Part shown: positions 22,016 through 31,626 of the stretch, in pieces | How the letters are laid out: the number at the start of each line of letters is the position of its first letter | Position numbering within the stretch: position 1 is the stretch's first letter | Translations under genes and position numbers: made by a program | The notes under the pieces: model-generated | The model's database searches: none | Seen by the model: the letters and a program-made list of their open reading frames with translations, nothing else | Told to the model about the DNA's origin: nothing | Assembly (NCBI GenBank): GCA_038093975.1 | Contig: JBBPTG010000042.1 | Span: forward strand, 114,181-178,180 | Source of the DNA: Chalciporus piperatus | Lineage: Eukaryota > Basidiomycota > Agaricomycetes > Boletales > Boletaceae | Length of the DNA stretch: 64,000 nt | Direction: 5' to 3'

Positions 22016-23122
22016 TCAATGCTCGGCGACCATGACGGCGCGATATCTGACCTCTCCCCTTTCCAACTTTTCAAACGCATCCTCGATACCCTCCTCACTC
22101 ATCGGGAATGTTTCAACAATGGGGCGGACACCGTGACGCGCTGCGAACTCAAACATCTTCATGTGACGCCCACGCGAGCAGGGGAGAGTCCCTTGGATGC
22201 GGAGACCGGCGCTCAGCACGCCCATGTATGGCAAAACGAGATCCTGGTCGGACAGGGAAATAGGAAAGACTGTACCCCTGGACTCCACGATGGGCAGGAA
22301 TCTGTTCAACAACATTGTCAGCACCATCCATGCCAGAGTCACATGTCACTCACAGCTTCCAATCCGGTTGAACCGAAGTCGTTACAATCAGATGATTGAC
22401 CTTTCGTGCGATGTCAAGCTTCTTCGCGCCTCTGATCGCGTAGAATTCCGTCGCCCCGAGTTTCTTTGCTTCTTCTTTCTTGCTCTCCGTCCCAGAGAAG
22501 ACGACGACCTCGCATCCCATCTTCGAAGCGAACTGGATAGCAAGGTGTCCGAGCCCGCCAACGCCAACGACGCCAACGCGGTCGGTGGACTTGACGTCGA
22601 ACGCATGCAAGGGACTGAATATGGTCGACCCACCGCACATGAGGGGAGCCGCTTCCACGGAGGAGATTGCGTCAGGAATGTGGAAGAGGAACGCAGCCTT
22701 GAAGACGATATGCGAGGCGAACGCGCCTTGGTCCAGATCGGCAGCTCCATACATGGCACGTTTGTCACAGAAAAACTCGTTTCCGCTCAAGCAGTGCTCG
22801 CAATTCAAGCAGGTGTTGTGAAGGTATCCCCATCCGGCACGATCGCCGCTAAATTGTTTTGAGTACCAAGGTTGACAAGGGAAAACAGCGCATACATTTT
22901 GAAGAATTCAACTCTCGAACCAACTTGTTGAACGACCCCTACACCCTCGTGACCGAGAACCATGTCCTTGTGCTTGAAGTGCACGTCAGAGCCGCAGAGT
23001 CCTGCGTGAGTGATCTTGATGAGAACTTCATCAGAGGCAAGGCTGTCTTTGTGGGTCTTTGACTTGACGATCTTGCCGTCCTTCTGACCCTTGTACACTG
23101 TGAATTCTAAACCGGAGCTCAT
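22016..23122 (-). CDS. Zinc-dependent alcohol dehydrogenase (CAD-type MDR), paralog 1
   Basis: Three exons (23122-22896, 22848-22354, 22301-22016) give 335 residues, the expected length for a medium-chain dehydrogenase. Catalytic zinc ligands are in GLCGSD (Cys) and GHEGVG (His-Glu). The structural zinc loop CLNCEHCLSGNEFFC has all four cysteines. The Rossmann NAD(P) motif is [13 protein letters not shown]. The C-terminus ends [19 protein letters not shown]. Such enzymes interconvert alcohols and aldehydes with NAD(P)H and often act on aromatic or aliphatic substrates in wood-decay fungi. An intact paralog lies at 26649-27774 with equivalent intron positions, so they arose by duplication. Fragments of the same family occur at 28672 and 39255. 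Confidence 0.93.
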
Positions 23123-23338
23123 CGTGGTGGTAAAACGGTGAGGAGGGAGAAGAGGGGAGCTCGAAATTTATCTGTTTCTATGATGCGGACTGAGATTTTA
23201 GTGTCCATGATGTCATCGTGAAATCATACAAGGTCACCGGTTGGCGTGAGGTAAGCATAGGAGTTTGAGTACTTGCAGTTTTGATCAAGTCAATCAAAAG
23301 TCAATACAATCCATTCGGCTCAATACTACAGTACATTA

Positions 23339-25059
23339 TCATTGGGTGAGTTTAGAGTACACCTCGACAGTAAGGTCACCAGCACCAGCATACCCGACTC
23401 CCCGCAGGTTCCATGGAAACGTCAATTCTTGCTCGCGTCCCGCACTGTCAGTGGCAAGACTAAGCACCGTCACCTTCGCTCTCTGTCGTTCGCCATTCTC
23501 TGTCAGCTCAAGACCAGCTAACATCGCGTTCATGTATTCCTCGTCCAGCTCGACATCGATCTCCCCTTCCCACAACGCCCAGCTCCATTTCCCTTCCTGA
23601 TAGGTTACCGTTGTCTCCGCCCAGTTCTTTCCATCGTCCGCACTGATCTTGACGCACGAGATCGGACAGTCCGAGTAGGCATATCCGCTCGCTTTCAACC
23701 GGACCTTGTCAGGACACGAGGGTGCAAGTCGCTTCACGTTCGCTACGACGGAGTTGCACGGTAGATTCTGCATGGAGGAAATTTTAGACCACCACTTTTC
23801 AGAGTTTGCCTGCGCTTTGCTTGTAACCTACACCAAAGGTGATCAGAAGAACAAGACACATCTATATGCGCGTGAACGAACTTACATTGGGCGGTAATAT
23901 CCTGTAGTCGTATTGCTGGTAAAAGTTTGGTGACTCTTTTGGGGAAATGGTGATGTGGTCAACCCATTTGACCCAACGCATACCAGAGACCCCTGGCACG
24001 ACGACGCGCAGTGGGAACCCATGACCGGGGGGCAAAGGTTCCCCGTTCATCTGCCGCCATAGATAGTCAATATCGAACAGACGGGACACATCCTTCGGGA
24101 TGAATTACCTCATATGCAAGGAGAACATCATTATCTGTGCCCATGGCTCTCTCAAGTGGAATCGAACCACCATACGACGTATCGTCTTGGCAAGGCGCGA
24201 TGCTTGAGCTAAAGCAGGCGTGCAGACCTTTCCAAGCCTCGCTGTTGTCCGGAACGCCTGCTTTGAGGAGGAGTTCTCTCAGGGACACGCCACCCCAACG
24301 AACGTTTGCAGCAGTCCCCTCGCCCCACTTGACACCATCCACCTCTTTTCCAGTCTTCTCGGCCATCTTTGCACGGCGGTTTCCGGCACACTTTTGGAAT
24401 CACACTATGAATCAGCTCATGGAAGTATTGTGACGATAGGTCAACATACGACGAGGACCGCGATGACTTCTGTCTTTGGGTACGAGTCTTGCAAGTCTTT
24501 GAACTTTATAGCAGTTGGTTTCATCTTGAATTTGCCTTCACCGCCGATCTCTATGGTATACTCGTCTGCGTCTGCGGCCTCGATGGTGGCTATACATGCG
24601 ACCAATTCAGTTCCCGACAAAACAGCAGAGCACCGTCAGATAGAGTGGATGCGAATGGGTCAGGTCAATGTCAGAAAACGTGGCGAGAGGGTGAAAGCCA
24701 CGAGGGAACGTACAATGGTTACGAGCATAGACGAGGCGCGAAGGCGTGATGCCCTGCTTGGTGAGTGCTACGAGAGATGAAGGTTCGGCATTGTAAGGTT
24801 TCCCTTGCACCACGCGCAAGTCGGAACCGCCCATATTTGTGATCCAAAGGGCTGGACGATTGAACGACTTGTCCAAGAACGATGTTAGTGGGATTCGAGT
24901 TGTGTCAACAGGGGGCAGGGTAGGGCGAAACTCACAGTCCTGGGGTTGTGGAGGGCAAAGGGGTCGGGGGGAGTTTGTGAGTGCATTTCGGTTCATCTTT
25001 ATGTATGGCACTCTGGAGTCTGGACTGCCAGGAGGTCGCCTTGAGGCCGGATCAACCAC
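23339..25059 (-). CDS. Sulfite oxidase (molybdopterin enzyme, plant-type)
   Basis: The minus-strand exons form an Mo-cofactor oxidoreductase. An N-terminal segment contains [13 protein letters not shown] and YARNH. Then comes DEYTIEIGG. The molybdenum-ligand loop CAGNRR near 24350 follows, then [12 protein letters not shown], then [13 protein letters not shown] and VKWVDHI. A C-terminal dimerisation domain includes GYAYSDCP and the end strand GDLTVEVYS. There is no cytochrome b5 domain, so it resembles the peroxisomal plant-type enzyme that oxidises sulfite to sulfate. I did not see a clear C-terminal SKL signal (it ends KLTQ). Splicing near 24570-24720 and the exact N-terminus are unresolved. 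An unusual Val rather than Gln precedes the Mo-ligand cysteine at the exon junction. Confidence 0.88.
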
Positions 25060-25526
25060 TAGTTGGTGACAGTCGGCGCAAGTGCTTCGTTACCCTTTTC
25101 GGTTGACGTCGCCTTTGCGTCGCCTCATCTACATTTCCTTACTACTACTAGAAGAGTAGGAACGACTGTCTTCCTACGTACTAAGGGGCTGCCTACGGGA
25201 GACTACATTTTGGCTCTGCTTCATGGAATCCAACAAGTTCGACGAAAATTGGAAGAACACAAGTGAGGAAGTTCTCAGCCTTCCGAGTCGCCTCGTCATG
25301 TAAGTCAGCATCGTACTGTCCTCTCCAACTCACGGACCTCAGCCCGGGCCTGTTATATTGAATATGGCACTGTGACGACCAACGCCTCAAGGCCCCAGTA
25401 CGATGATCAACCATCATCCCAGTACTTACTGAGTACTGTCACTCATTGATCAAGCACGTCAAAGAAGTTCAAATAGGGGTTAGAAACCTCCACAACACGT
25501 CCAGTACTAACCTAGTCTCTTTACTG
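25060..25526. other. Intergenic region between divergent genes
   Basis: 467 bp between the sulfite oxidase start and the next hypothetical gene, without a supported frame. Confidence 0.5.
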
Positions 25527-26020
25527 ATGGCGGACTGCCTCAAGTTTACCATAGCTCGTGTGCACTCAGAGGAGCAGGCCATTCACTGGCAGCTCGCTCG
25601 CAACAATGTCGACCGTCGCGGTGTTGCTGGCTTCTTCGCGCTATACGATGCTGAGCATCATCCCGCTGACGATCCTGAACTCTACGAGCATCTGTGTTCG
25701 GAGGGACGTCGCATTTGGTGACCCTTCTTCCTTCCTAGAAAGACTCTGGACTCGGGATAAAGAACGGGTGCATACTATATAGTTTCAGTGATGCAGCAAC
25801 TGTCGTCATTCTGCAAGACATTCGCCAACTTGAAGCGCATGATCTGAGTGTATTAATGGATATCTTTTCCCGGCAACGTGTGGTCAACAGCTGTAACGCT
25901 TCCCAACCGTGTGACTTCGCACTCAAGTACTCACATGCACACCCGAAGGCTATGAGCTTACCAGAGGCTGTCTTCTCCGAAGAGAATACTCCGAGTCAGC
26001 AATCTCTTGTGGGTTCATAG
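25527..26020 (+). CDS. Hypothetical protein (two exons)
   Basis: Exons 25527-25717 and 25783-26020, joined through GTGACC...TATATAG, give 142 residues in frame. The product is hydrophilic and helix-rich, with no signal peptide or membrane helix (RVHSEEQAIHWQLARNNVDRR early, DIRQLEAHDLSVLMDIFSRQR later). I do not recognise the family. The frame also stays open upstream to an ATG at 25446. I chose 25527 because a candidate acceptor (CCTAG) lies just before it and the upstream residues look non-coding. The gene's 3' end overlaps a weaker antisense frame. Confidence 0.5.
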
Positions 26021-26361
26021 TACGGCTGCCTTCCTTCCACATTTCCAATCATCCGATACGCTTCCATCCAAGTCGTGGATCCAAAGCCGTCATCTTGTAT
26101 AGTTGGGTGCCGTGATTTGTCTACCCACAGAACATCGAAGCGGAGAAAGATAGGTGCGGCACTTCCGCTTACTATTCTGTTTCCTCGCGTGCACATCCCT
26201 TGAAGCCATGCCCGTCTTCTACGCAAGTATTCCTTCGCTGTATTCACGACGGTGTTGACTAACGCGGTGGATATTGCTTCATTATCGACTGGAACTTCAA
26301 TTGGTGGTTCCTCGCTCATCCTCGAACCTCCGGTGGCCATGGGCCCCGTCCGCAAACTCAC
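25996..26361 (-). CDS. Low-confidence hypothetical frame, antisense at its end to the previous gene
   Basis: A single open frame of up to 121 residues. Its middle looks helical and basic (TVVNTAKEYLRRRRAWLQG). No domain is recognised and no splice partner was found. Its 3' end overlaps 25996-26020. It may be a chance frame. Confidence 0.25.
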   Translation of the reverse strand: MSLRTGPMATGGSRMSEEPPIEVPVDNEAISTALVNTVVNTAKEYLRRRRAWLQGMCTRGNRIVSGSAAPIFLRFDVLWVDKSRHPTIQDDGFGSTTWMEAYRMIGNVEGRQPYYEPTRDC

Positions 26362-26648
26362 GTCATATCATTCGCTCGTATGTGACAAACTGTCTGGCGG
26401 CCTTCACACAGGCTTCTCAAACCTGGACATTCTGACGTATGTTGAACATCAGTGTTTCAGCCAAGCACTCGGCTGATGCGGGAACGACTGTCTTATGGGC
26501 TGTCTATGTGAGACTATGACGGAACGGCGCACGCTTTTCCTCCAGTATAAAATGTCTGGACAGAGCGGCGTCTATTCATGCACATACCCGCAGTTTATAC
26601 TCGTGACACTCTTCTACGAGCTTCTACGTTTACTCATTAGCTCATATA

Positions 26649-27774
26649 ATGGCTGGACACACTCTTCAAGTCTTCAAAGGATCGAGCAGTGGGCGGATCG
26701 TAAAGTCTGAGACCCACAAGGGGGAACTCGAGGCCGACGAGGTGCTCGTTAGGATCACGCACTCGGGTCTGTGTGGAACGGACCTTCACTACAAAAGCCT
26801 GGACATGGTCCTGGGACACGAGGGCGTCGGGATCGTCGAGAAGGTCGGGTCCGCCGTCACGACTTTCAAAGTGTGCGTATCCTTTCGTTGTAAAAACTAG
26901 CTGCGCGAGCTCACATGTGACGTAGAGGTGAGCGCGCCGGTTGGGGCTTCCTCCACGAGTCGTGCCTGCATTGCGACGAATGTCTTGCTGGGCACGAAGT
27001 CTTCTGCGAGGATCGCAAGTTGTATGGGGAAAGCGGCATAGACCAAGGTGGCTTCGGGTCACATGTGATCTGGAAGGCTGCCTTCTTGTACCAAATCCCT
27101 GATGCTATCCCATCTTCGCACGCAGCACCGTTGATGTGCGCTGGGTCTACGGTGTTCAATGCCATGGAAATGTACGGTACACGCCCAACCGATCGTGTGG
27201 GCGTATTGGGCATCGGTGGACTTGGACACCTCGCAATCCAATTCGCGGCAAAGATGGGTTGTGAAGTCGTCGTGTTTTCGGGAACGCCAGAGAAGGAGGC
27301 AGAGGCAAAGGCTCTCGGGGCTGCTGAGTTCCACGTCACCAAAGGACCTGACGCATTGAAGGGTGTCAAGCCTGTCAAGCACCTCTATGTCACGACGTCG
27401 GCCATGCCTGATTGGGAAAAGTAAGTTCTTGAAAGTCTCTGGTTTGATATGGAGGTATCTGACCGATATGTCGGGTTAACAGGTTCATAGCTGTTCTTGC
27501 AAACAATGCCGCTATCTATATGATGACGGTTGCTTTCGAGAACTTCTCGATTCCATACCCCCCCTTGCTGTTGAAGGGGCTCCGGATTCAAGGGACGATA
27601 GTTCCTTCTCGAGCCTTACACATCAAGATGCTCCGTTTCGTCGCACAACACAAAATTGAGCCTATCGTACAGGAATTCCCGCTTACCCTGGAGGGCATCG
27701 AAGAGGCGATGGAAAAGCTCGAGAGGGGCGAAGTGAGATACCGTGCTGTACTGGTTGCAGAGTCCCAGGTCTAA
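26649..27774 (+). CDS. Zinc-dependent alcohol dehydrogenase (CAD-type MDR), paralog 2
   Basis: Exons 26649-26872, 26926-27420 and 27483-27774 give 336 residues. Motifs match paralog 1: GLCGTD and GHEGVG for the catalytic zinc, [15 protein letters not shown] for the structural zinc, and [13 protein letters not shown] for the cofactor. The C-terminus is [21 protein letters not shown]. The middle exon is 495 nt in both paralogs and both introns sit at the same codons, which shows common descent. The protein is complete and probably active on alcohols or aldehydes. Its own C-terminal portion appears again as decayed fragments 0.9 kb downstream and 11.5 kb away on the other strand. Confidence 0.94.
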
Positions 27775-27865
27775 GTTTGATGTGTCGTAAACTTACTAGC
27801 TATGTAAATTTGTACGTGTTGGATGTCAGCTATGAACTGGAAATAATTGTCTTCCCAATGAAACG

Positions 27866-28415
27866 TCATCGAGCATTAGTTTGATCCGCCTTTTGTTGGT
27901 GAGGGAACAGGCCAATGAACGAGCTTCTTTCGGTCATCCTATCGCGACTGAGACCAAAGGAACAGAGTGGATGATCGATACTGACGTACCACGGACGCTG
28001 TTTCTCGAAAATGGCCTCTACGCCTGGTATGGACTCAAACGAATGGAGAATACCCTTGGGCACAGAGATTACACCGTCTTCAGGGGTGTATATCTTGGTG
28101 ATACCATTGATGATGTACTTCATTTCGCCTTTGACGATACGAAAGGTTTCGTCGTAACCCTCGTGTCTGTCTGTCGTCGTCAGCCATCGTGAAAGGGATA
28201 CATATCGAATAGAAATCTAGTACGTACATATGCGGCGTCACTTGGAGTTGATCAGCATCTTGTGTTACTGTCACTCGAGAAATCCATGGTTCGTCGTGGA
28301 GGAGTACCTGTAAAAGGTCTGCAGTCTGAAATTTGGGTCAGCCTAGTCGAGACGAACATACCATCGAGATACCTTTGCCCATCGAGATAGCACCTAAGTC
28401 CTCGCCCTTGATCAT
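27866..28415 (-). CDS. Cupin-domain protein
   Basis: Three exons (28415-28362, 28325-28228, 28166-27866) sum to 453 nt, or 150 residues. The small beta-barrel cupin shows TPHIHEGYDETF, with two histidines and a glutamate typical of metal binding, formed across the second intron. It is followed by IVKGEMKYIINGI and the second motif PKGILHSF. The size fits a single-domain cupin. Such proteins range from dioxygenases and isomerases to binding proteins, and no specific reaction can be assigned. It is convergent with the dehydrogenase at 26649-27774, with only 91 bp between their ends. The C-terminal about 25 residues after WYVSID look non-conserved. Confidence 0.8.
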
Positions 28416-28671
28416 TTCAGTGAGGAGTAGTGTACTACTAGTAGTAGAAAATGACGCAAAGAGGGCCGATTTGTGACGCCATGCCAGTACTTATCCCCAG
28501 GAAAAGCCAGGCATCCAGGGACAAGGGACAAGGGACCGTGAGGCCGGTGATTAATTGTTCCCGCAACAGTACATATACAGCTTCGGGCACTTGGGCTGGC
28601 CATATAGGCAACAGAAAGATCTATATATCCGACTCGGACCTGCGAATAGATGAGCTCGTATGTTCTGAGAC

Positions 28672-28770
28672 CCGCTGACACTGGAGGCTATCGAAGAGAC
28701 TATGACAAAACTCGAGAGAGGCGATGTGAGCTACCGCGCTGTGCTGGTTGCATAGCCCCAGGTCCAGTAA
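28672..28770 (+). pseudogene. C-terminal fragment of a zinc alcohol dehydrogenase
   Basis: The translated stretch PLTLEAIEETMTKLERG, then DVSYRAVLVA, matches the last exon of the 26649-27774 gene ([27 protein letters not shown]). A stop codon then replaces the codons before PQV. Upstream parts of the enzyme are absent, so it is a truncated, decayed copy. Nothing else is recognised in the surrounding 28416-28912 interval. Confidence 0.85.
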
Positions 28771-28912
28771 TAGTATACTAACATCTGCATTTGTATTTGG
28801 CTTGTATGTCAAATAACAATAGCCCACGATGAAATGCGACTATTGACTTGACTATTTCTTGGTGATATTATCACCCCCCGAGGTCCTGGCAGACATGTCA
28901 GAAGAGCGGAAT

Positions 28913-29743
28913 TTAGAAGGAACAAATACAAACCCTGATCATTATACTAAGTCGCTGACCCCTCTTGGCTTTGTCTAGCTCTGAAGGTAGTAGAACTGAA
29001 TGTTGCCAATGATATCGTAGGTTGTCCCTGACGTATACTCAGTACGGGTAATCGACGCAAGAACACCTACCTCACCTCTGGAGGTAAACGCTACCGGAGG
29101 GAAGCTCAATATCAAACCTCCTTGGTTCTGAAGAGTTCACAGATTCCATCCTAAGAGTTCGTGCTGCCCCTAGGCTCACGCCTAATATCCACACACCACT
29201 TGCATCCGTATTGTCGATGTGAGGGAGGATTTCCCCAGACGAAGATAGGTGCAATAGATGCGTTTGTGTATCTCTCGAAGGGCAGAGTGCTTGCAGACGG
29301 TTGAGTAGCGGACTTAAGCCTTGGACTTCGTCTGGCCACGAAGAGAGGCGCATCTCGCGGTAATTGCGAATCACATTGTCGTAGTGACCCTTTTCCCATA
29401 AAGTAAATGGTACGAAATAGAGAGGAAGATGTTGACTCACGTCATGGAAAGTGTACCAATGGTCCGGAAAGAACACGTCGTCCACTGCGGGGGCGTCCAC
29501 TGAGATTGGATTTTTGGACCGATACTCTTGCTGGAGTTTTCGAATTCGCCTAGTCTCGAGAGCGTCAAGTTGGGCCAAGGCCGTAGTGAGAAGTAGGCGT
29601 TGTTCGCGAATGTCGAAGAACTGAGGGAGGAAAAGGAAACCTTCGGGCGGGTTGTTATTGCTGACTGACGCCAGCTGACTGATGCAGCGTCCGGCAGTGG
29701 AGGAAATGATTGGGGCAATGCATTTCAACATGCCTCTTGTCAA
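28913..29743 (-). CDS. AlkB-family 2-oxoglutarate/Fe(II) dioxygenase (ALKBH7-like)
   Basis: Three exons (29743-29441, 29389-29076, 29027-28913) total 732 nt, or 243 residues. GFLFLPQFFDIREQ opens the fold. HYDNVIRNYREM follows across the first intron. The iron motif HIDNTDASG (HxD) comes next, then GVSLGAARTLRM and LPSGSVYLQRDNLRYHWQHSV. That last segment, made by splicing, carries the distal His and an Arg-rich 2-oxoglutarate contact region. The order and the LPSGS motif fit ALKBH7, a mitochondrial AlkB homolog linked in animals to protein or RNA oxidation and cell death. The first about 25 residues are basic and Ser-rich and could be a mitochondrial presequence. The gene is divergent from the Sec14-like gene across 277 bp. 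Confidence 0.85.
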
Positions 29744-30020
29744 GGTTCCCTAATCCGTTTAGTTGGTCTGCCACTAAATAGTAGACCAACCTGGATAAGC
29801 TTGCATCGGAGAGTGATATGTTGGATGCGTACAGTCACTGGCAAGTCGTCGTCACTGAGTTCCGTTGGGTCGCTCTCCTAACCGAGTCCAGGTAAGGGGT
29901 TTGATGTCAACGGACCATCATTGACACCAATTTAAACGCGTCTGCTACTCGGTTCCGAGGGGACACGTCCCGTTCGAACACAACTCGTTTTCATCCCTCG
30001 ACAACTCAATTCCTCCACAA

Positions 30021-31227
30021 ATGTCTGCCATCCAAACGCCTCTTCCCGTTCCGACTCACCCAGATGTACCCCCACCGCATGAGCTGACAGAGACAGAGCA
30101 GGAAAAGTACGACCTCGTGTTGGCCCACTTCTCAAACCCAGAATACGTCCTCCCTGATTCCGAACCAGAAATTGGCGCGTTGATGGAGGAGGAACGCATG
30201 TGGCTCGTTCGTATTCCCTCTCCCACTCGTTTCTCTTTGTAATATTCATATCCTCATGATCACCACCAGTCGTACGAGTGCATTCTGCGCTACATACGCG
30301 CCACGAAACACAACGAGTCTGAGAGTATCAGACGCCTCGAAGGGACGTTGAAATGGCGACGCGAATATGGACTTTATACCCTCGTCACCCCCGCACACGT
30401 CGAGCCTGAGGCCGTCACCGGCAAAGAGTTCCTCTTCGGGTACGATACCCGCGGTAGACCCGGACTCTACATGTGTCCCAGCAAGCAAAACACAGAGGAA
30501 TCTCCCAGACAGATCCAATTTACCGTATGGTTCCTCGAGCGGACCATCGAGCTCATGGGTCCCGGTGTCGAGTGCGTTTGTTTTCCCTCTTCGTCGCTCG
30601 TTTTCGTGTCTGGGACCAGAGGAATGAATGCTCAACTCTAACCACTTACTTAGAACGCTTGCACTCATGATCGACTATGCAGATAAAGCTGGGGCGACAT
30701 CCATTTCCACCGCCCGCCAAGTCCTCAACATCCTCCAAACTCACTACCCCGAGCGTCTTGGCGCAGCTCTCATTGCCAACCTCCCCTGGCTCCTCCACGC
30801 CTTTTACAAACTCATCACGCCCTTCATCGATGTCGTCACACGCACCAAGATGGTATTCAACCCCATCAAAGACGACGACGGACTCTGGCGTTCCGCTGAG
30901 GCGCGGGATAAGGCCAAGGCTGAGGAGACGAAGCCGGACGAGCCGGACGCGAAGATCTTTGAGCTGGATCAACTCGTCAAGGACGGGTGGCAGGGTTTGC
31001 AGGTGTTCACGTATAACCATGAGGTGTACTGGCCTGCGCTCTTGTCTCTGTGTGAGACACGGAGGAACGCGATGACCCGCGTGTGGCGAGAGCTTGGCGG
31101 AACTATTGGGATCAAGGAATGGGACGTCAAGGTGGGCGTTCGGGATGAATCGAAAGCTCCCGAGGCCATACCCGAGGCCGCTGTTGAGGTCACTCCCGAG
31201 GCAGACATGACTGCCCAGGCACTCTAG
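30021..31227 (+). CDS. Sec14-like CRAL-TRIO lipid-binding protein
   Basis: Exons 30021-30206, 30270-30571 and 30654-31227 encode 353 residues. The CRAL-TRIO N-terminal helices contain ECILRYIRATKHN and RRLEGTLKWRREYG. The lipid-binding domain has GRPGLYMCPSKQN, LALMIDYADKAG, the ILQTHYPERLGAALIANLPW core and a PFIDVVTRTKMVF gate helix. A charged C-terminal extension follows. These are the landmarks of fungal Sec14 homologs that exchange phosphatidylinositol and other lipids and so support membrane traffic and phosphoinositide signalling. No Golgi-dynamics (GOLD) domain or transmembrane helix is present. Confidence 0.92.
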
Positions 31228-31626
31228 AGACTTGAAGCATTTAATACCACTTTCCCACTTCATTCTACATTCCAGCATCTGATACCATGATCTTAGATAT
31301 GCTCTAGAGTACTCCCACAAATACGCATCTTCTCCCGAAATACATCTGTCACTCTTCGCACTGGAGGATTTGATCATCTTTGCTACATAGGACTACGAGC
31401 GATGAGAGTGAGAGCGAGCAAAGCAAATTCAGATTGGTCGTCGCAGGTCGTGAGTGGTAAGTAATAGGTCAGTAACATTATGTGAATAATCTAGCAGAAG
31501 AAGAAGCCTTTCAACCACCGGAGGGAGAGACAACGGAACCAAAAAGAATGTAACACGGCAGAAGAAAATAAAGAAAATAGAGCATGTACCATGCCCGTAC
31601 CATTTTTTTACAACTTGGATCTCCTG
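31228..31626. other. Convergent intergenic region
   Basis: Both flanking genes end here. A-rich stretches near 31560-31580 are compatible with 3' UTRs and polyadenylation. No gene is seen. Confidence 0.6.

Noticed and set aside
22197..22862. Plus-strand frame of 221 residues
   Set aside because: Antisense shadow of the zinc dehydrogenase 22016-23122, which has all zinc and Rossmann motifs on the other strand.
30646..31377. Minus-strand frame of 243 residues
   Set aside because: Antisense to the CRAL-TRIO exon of the Sec14-like gene, which is clearly the coding strand.
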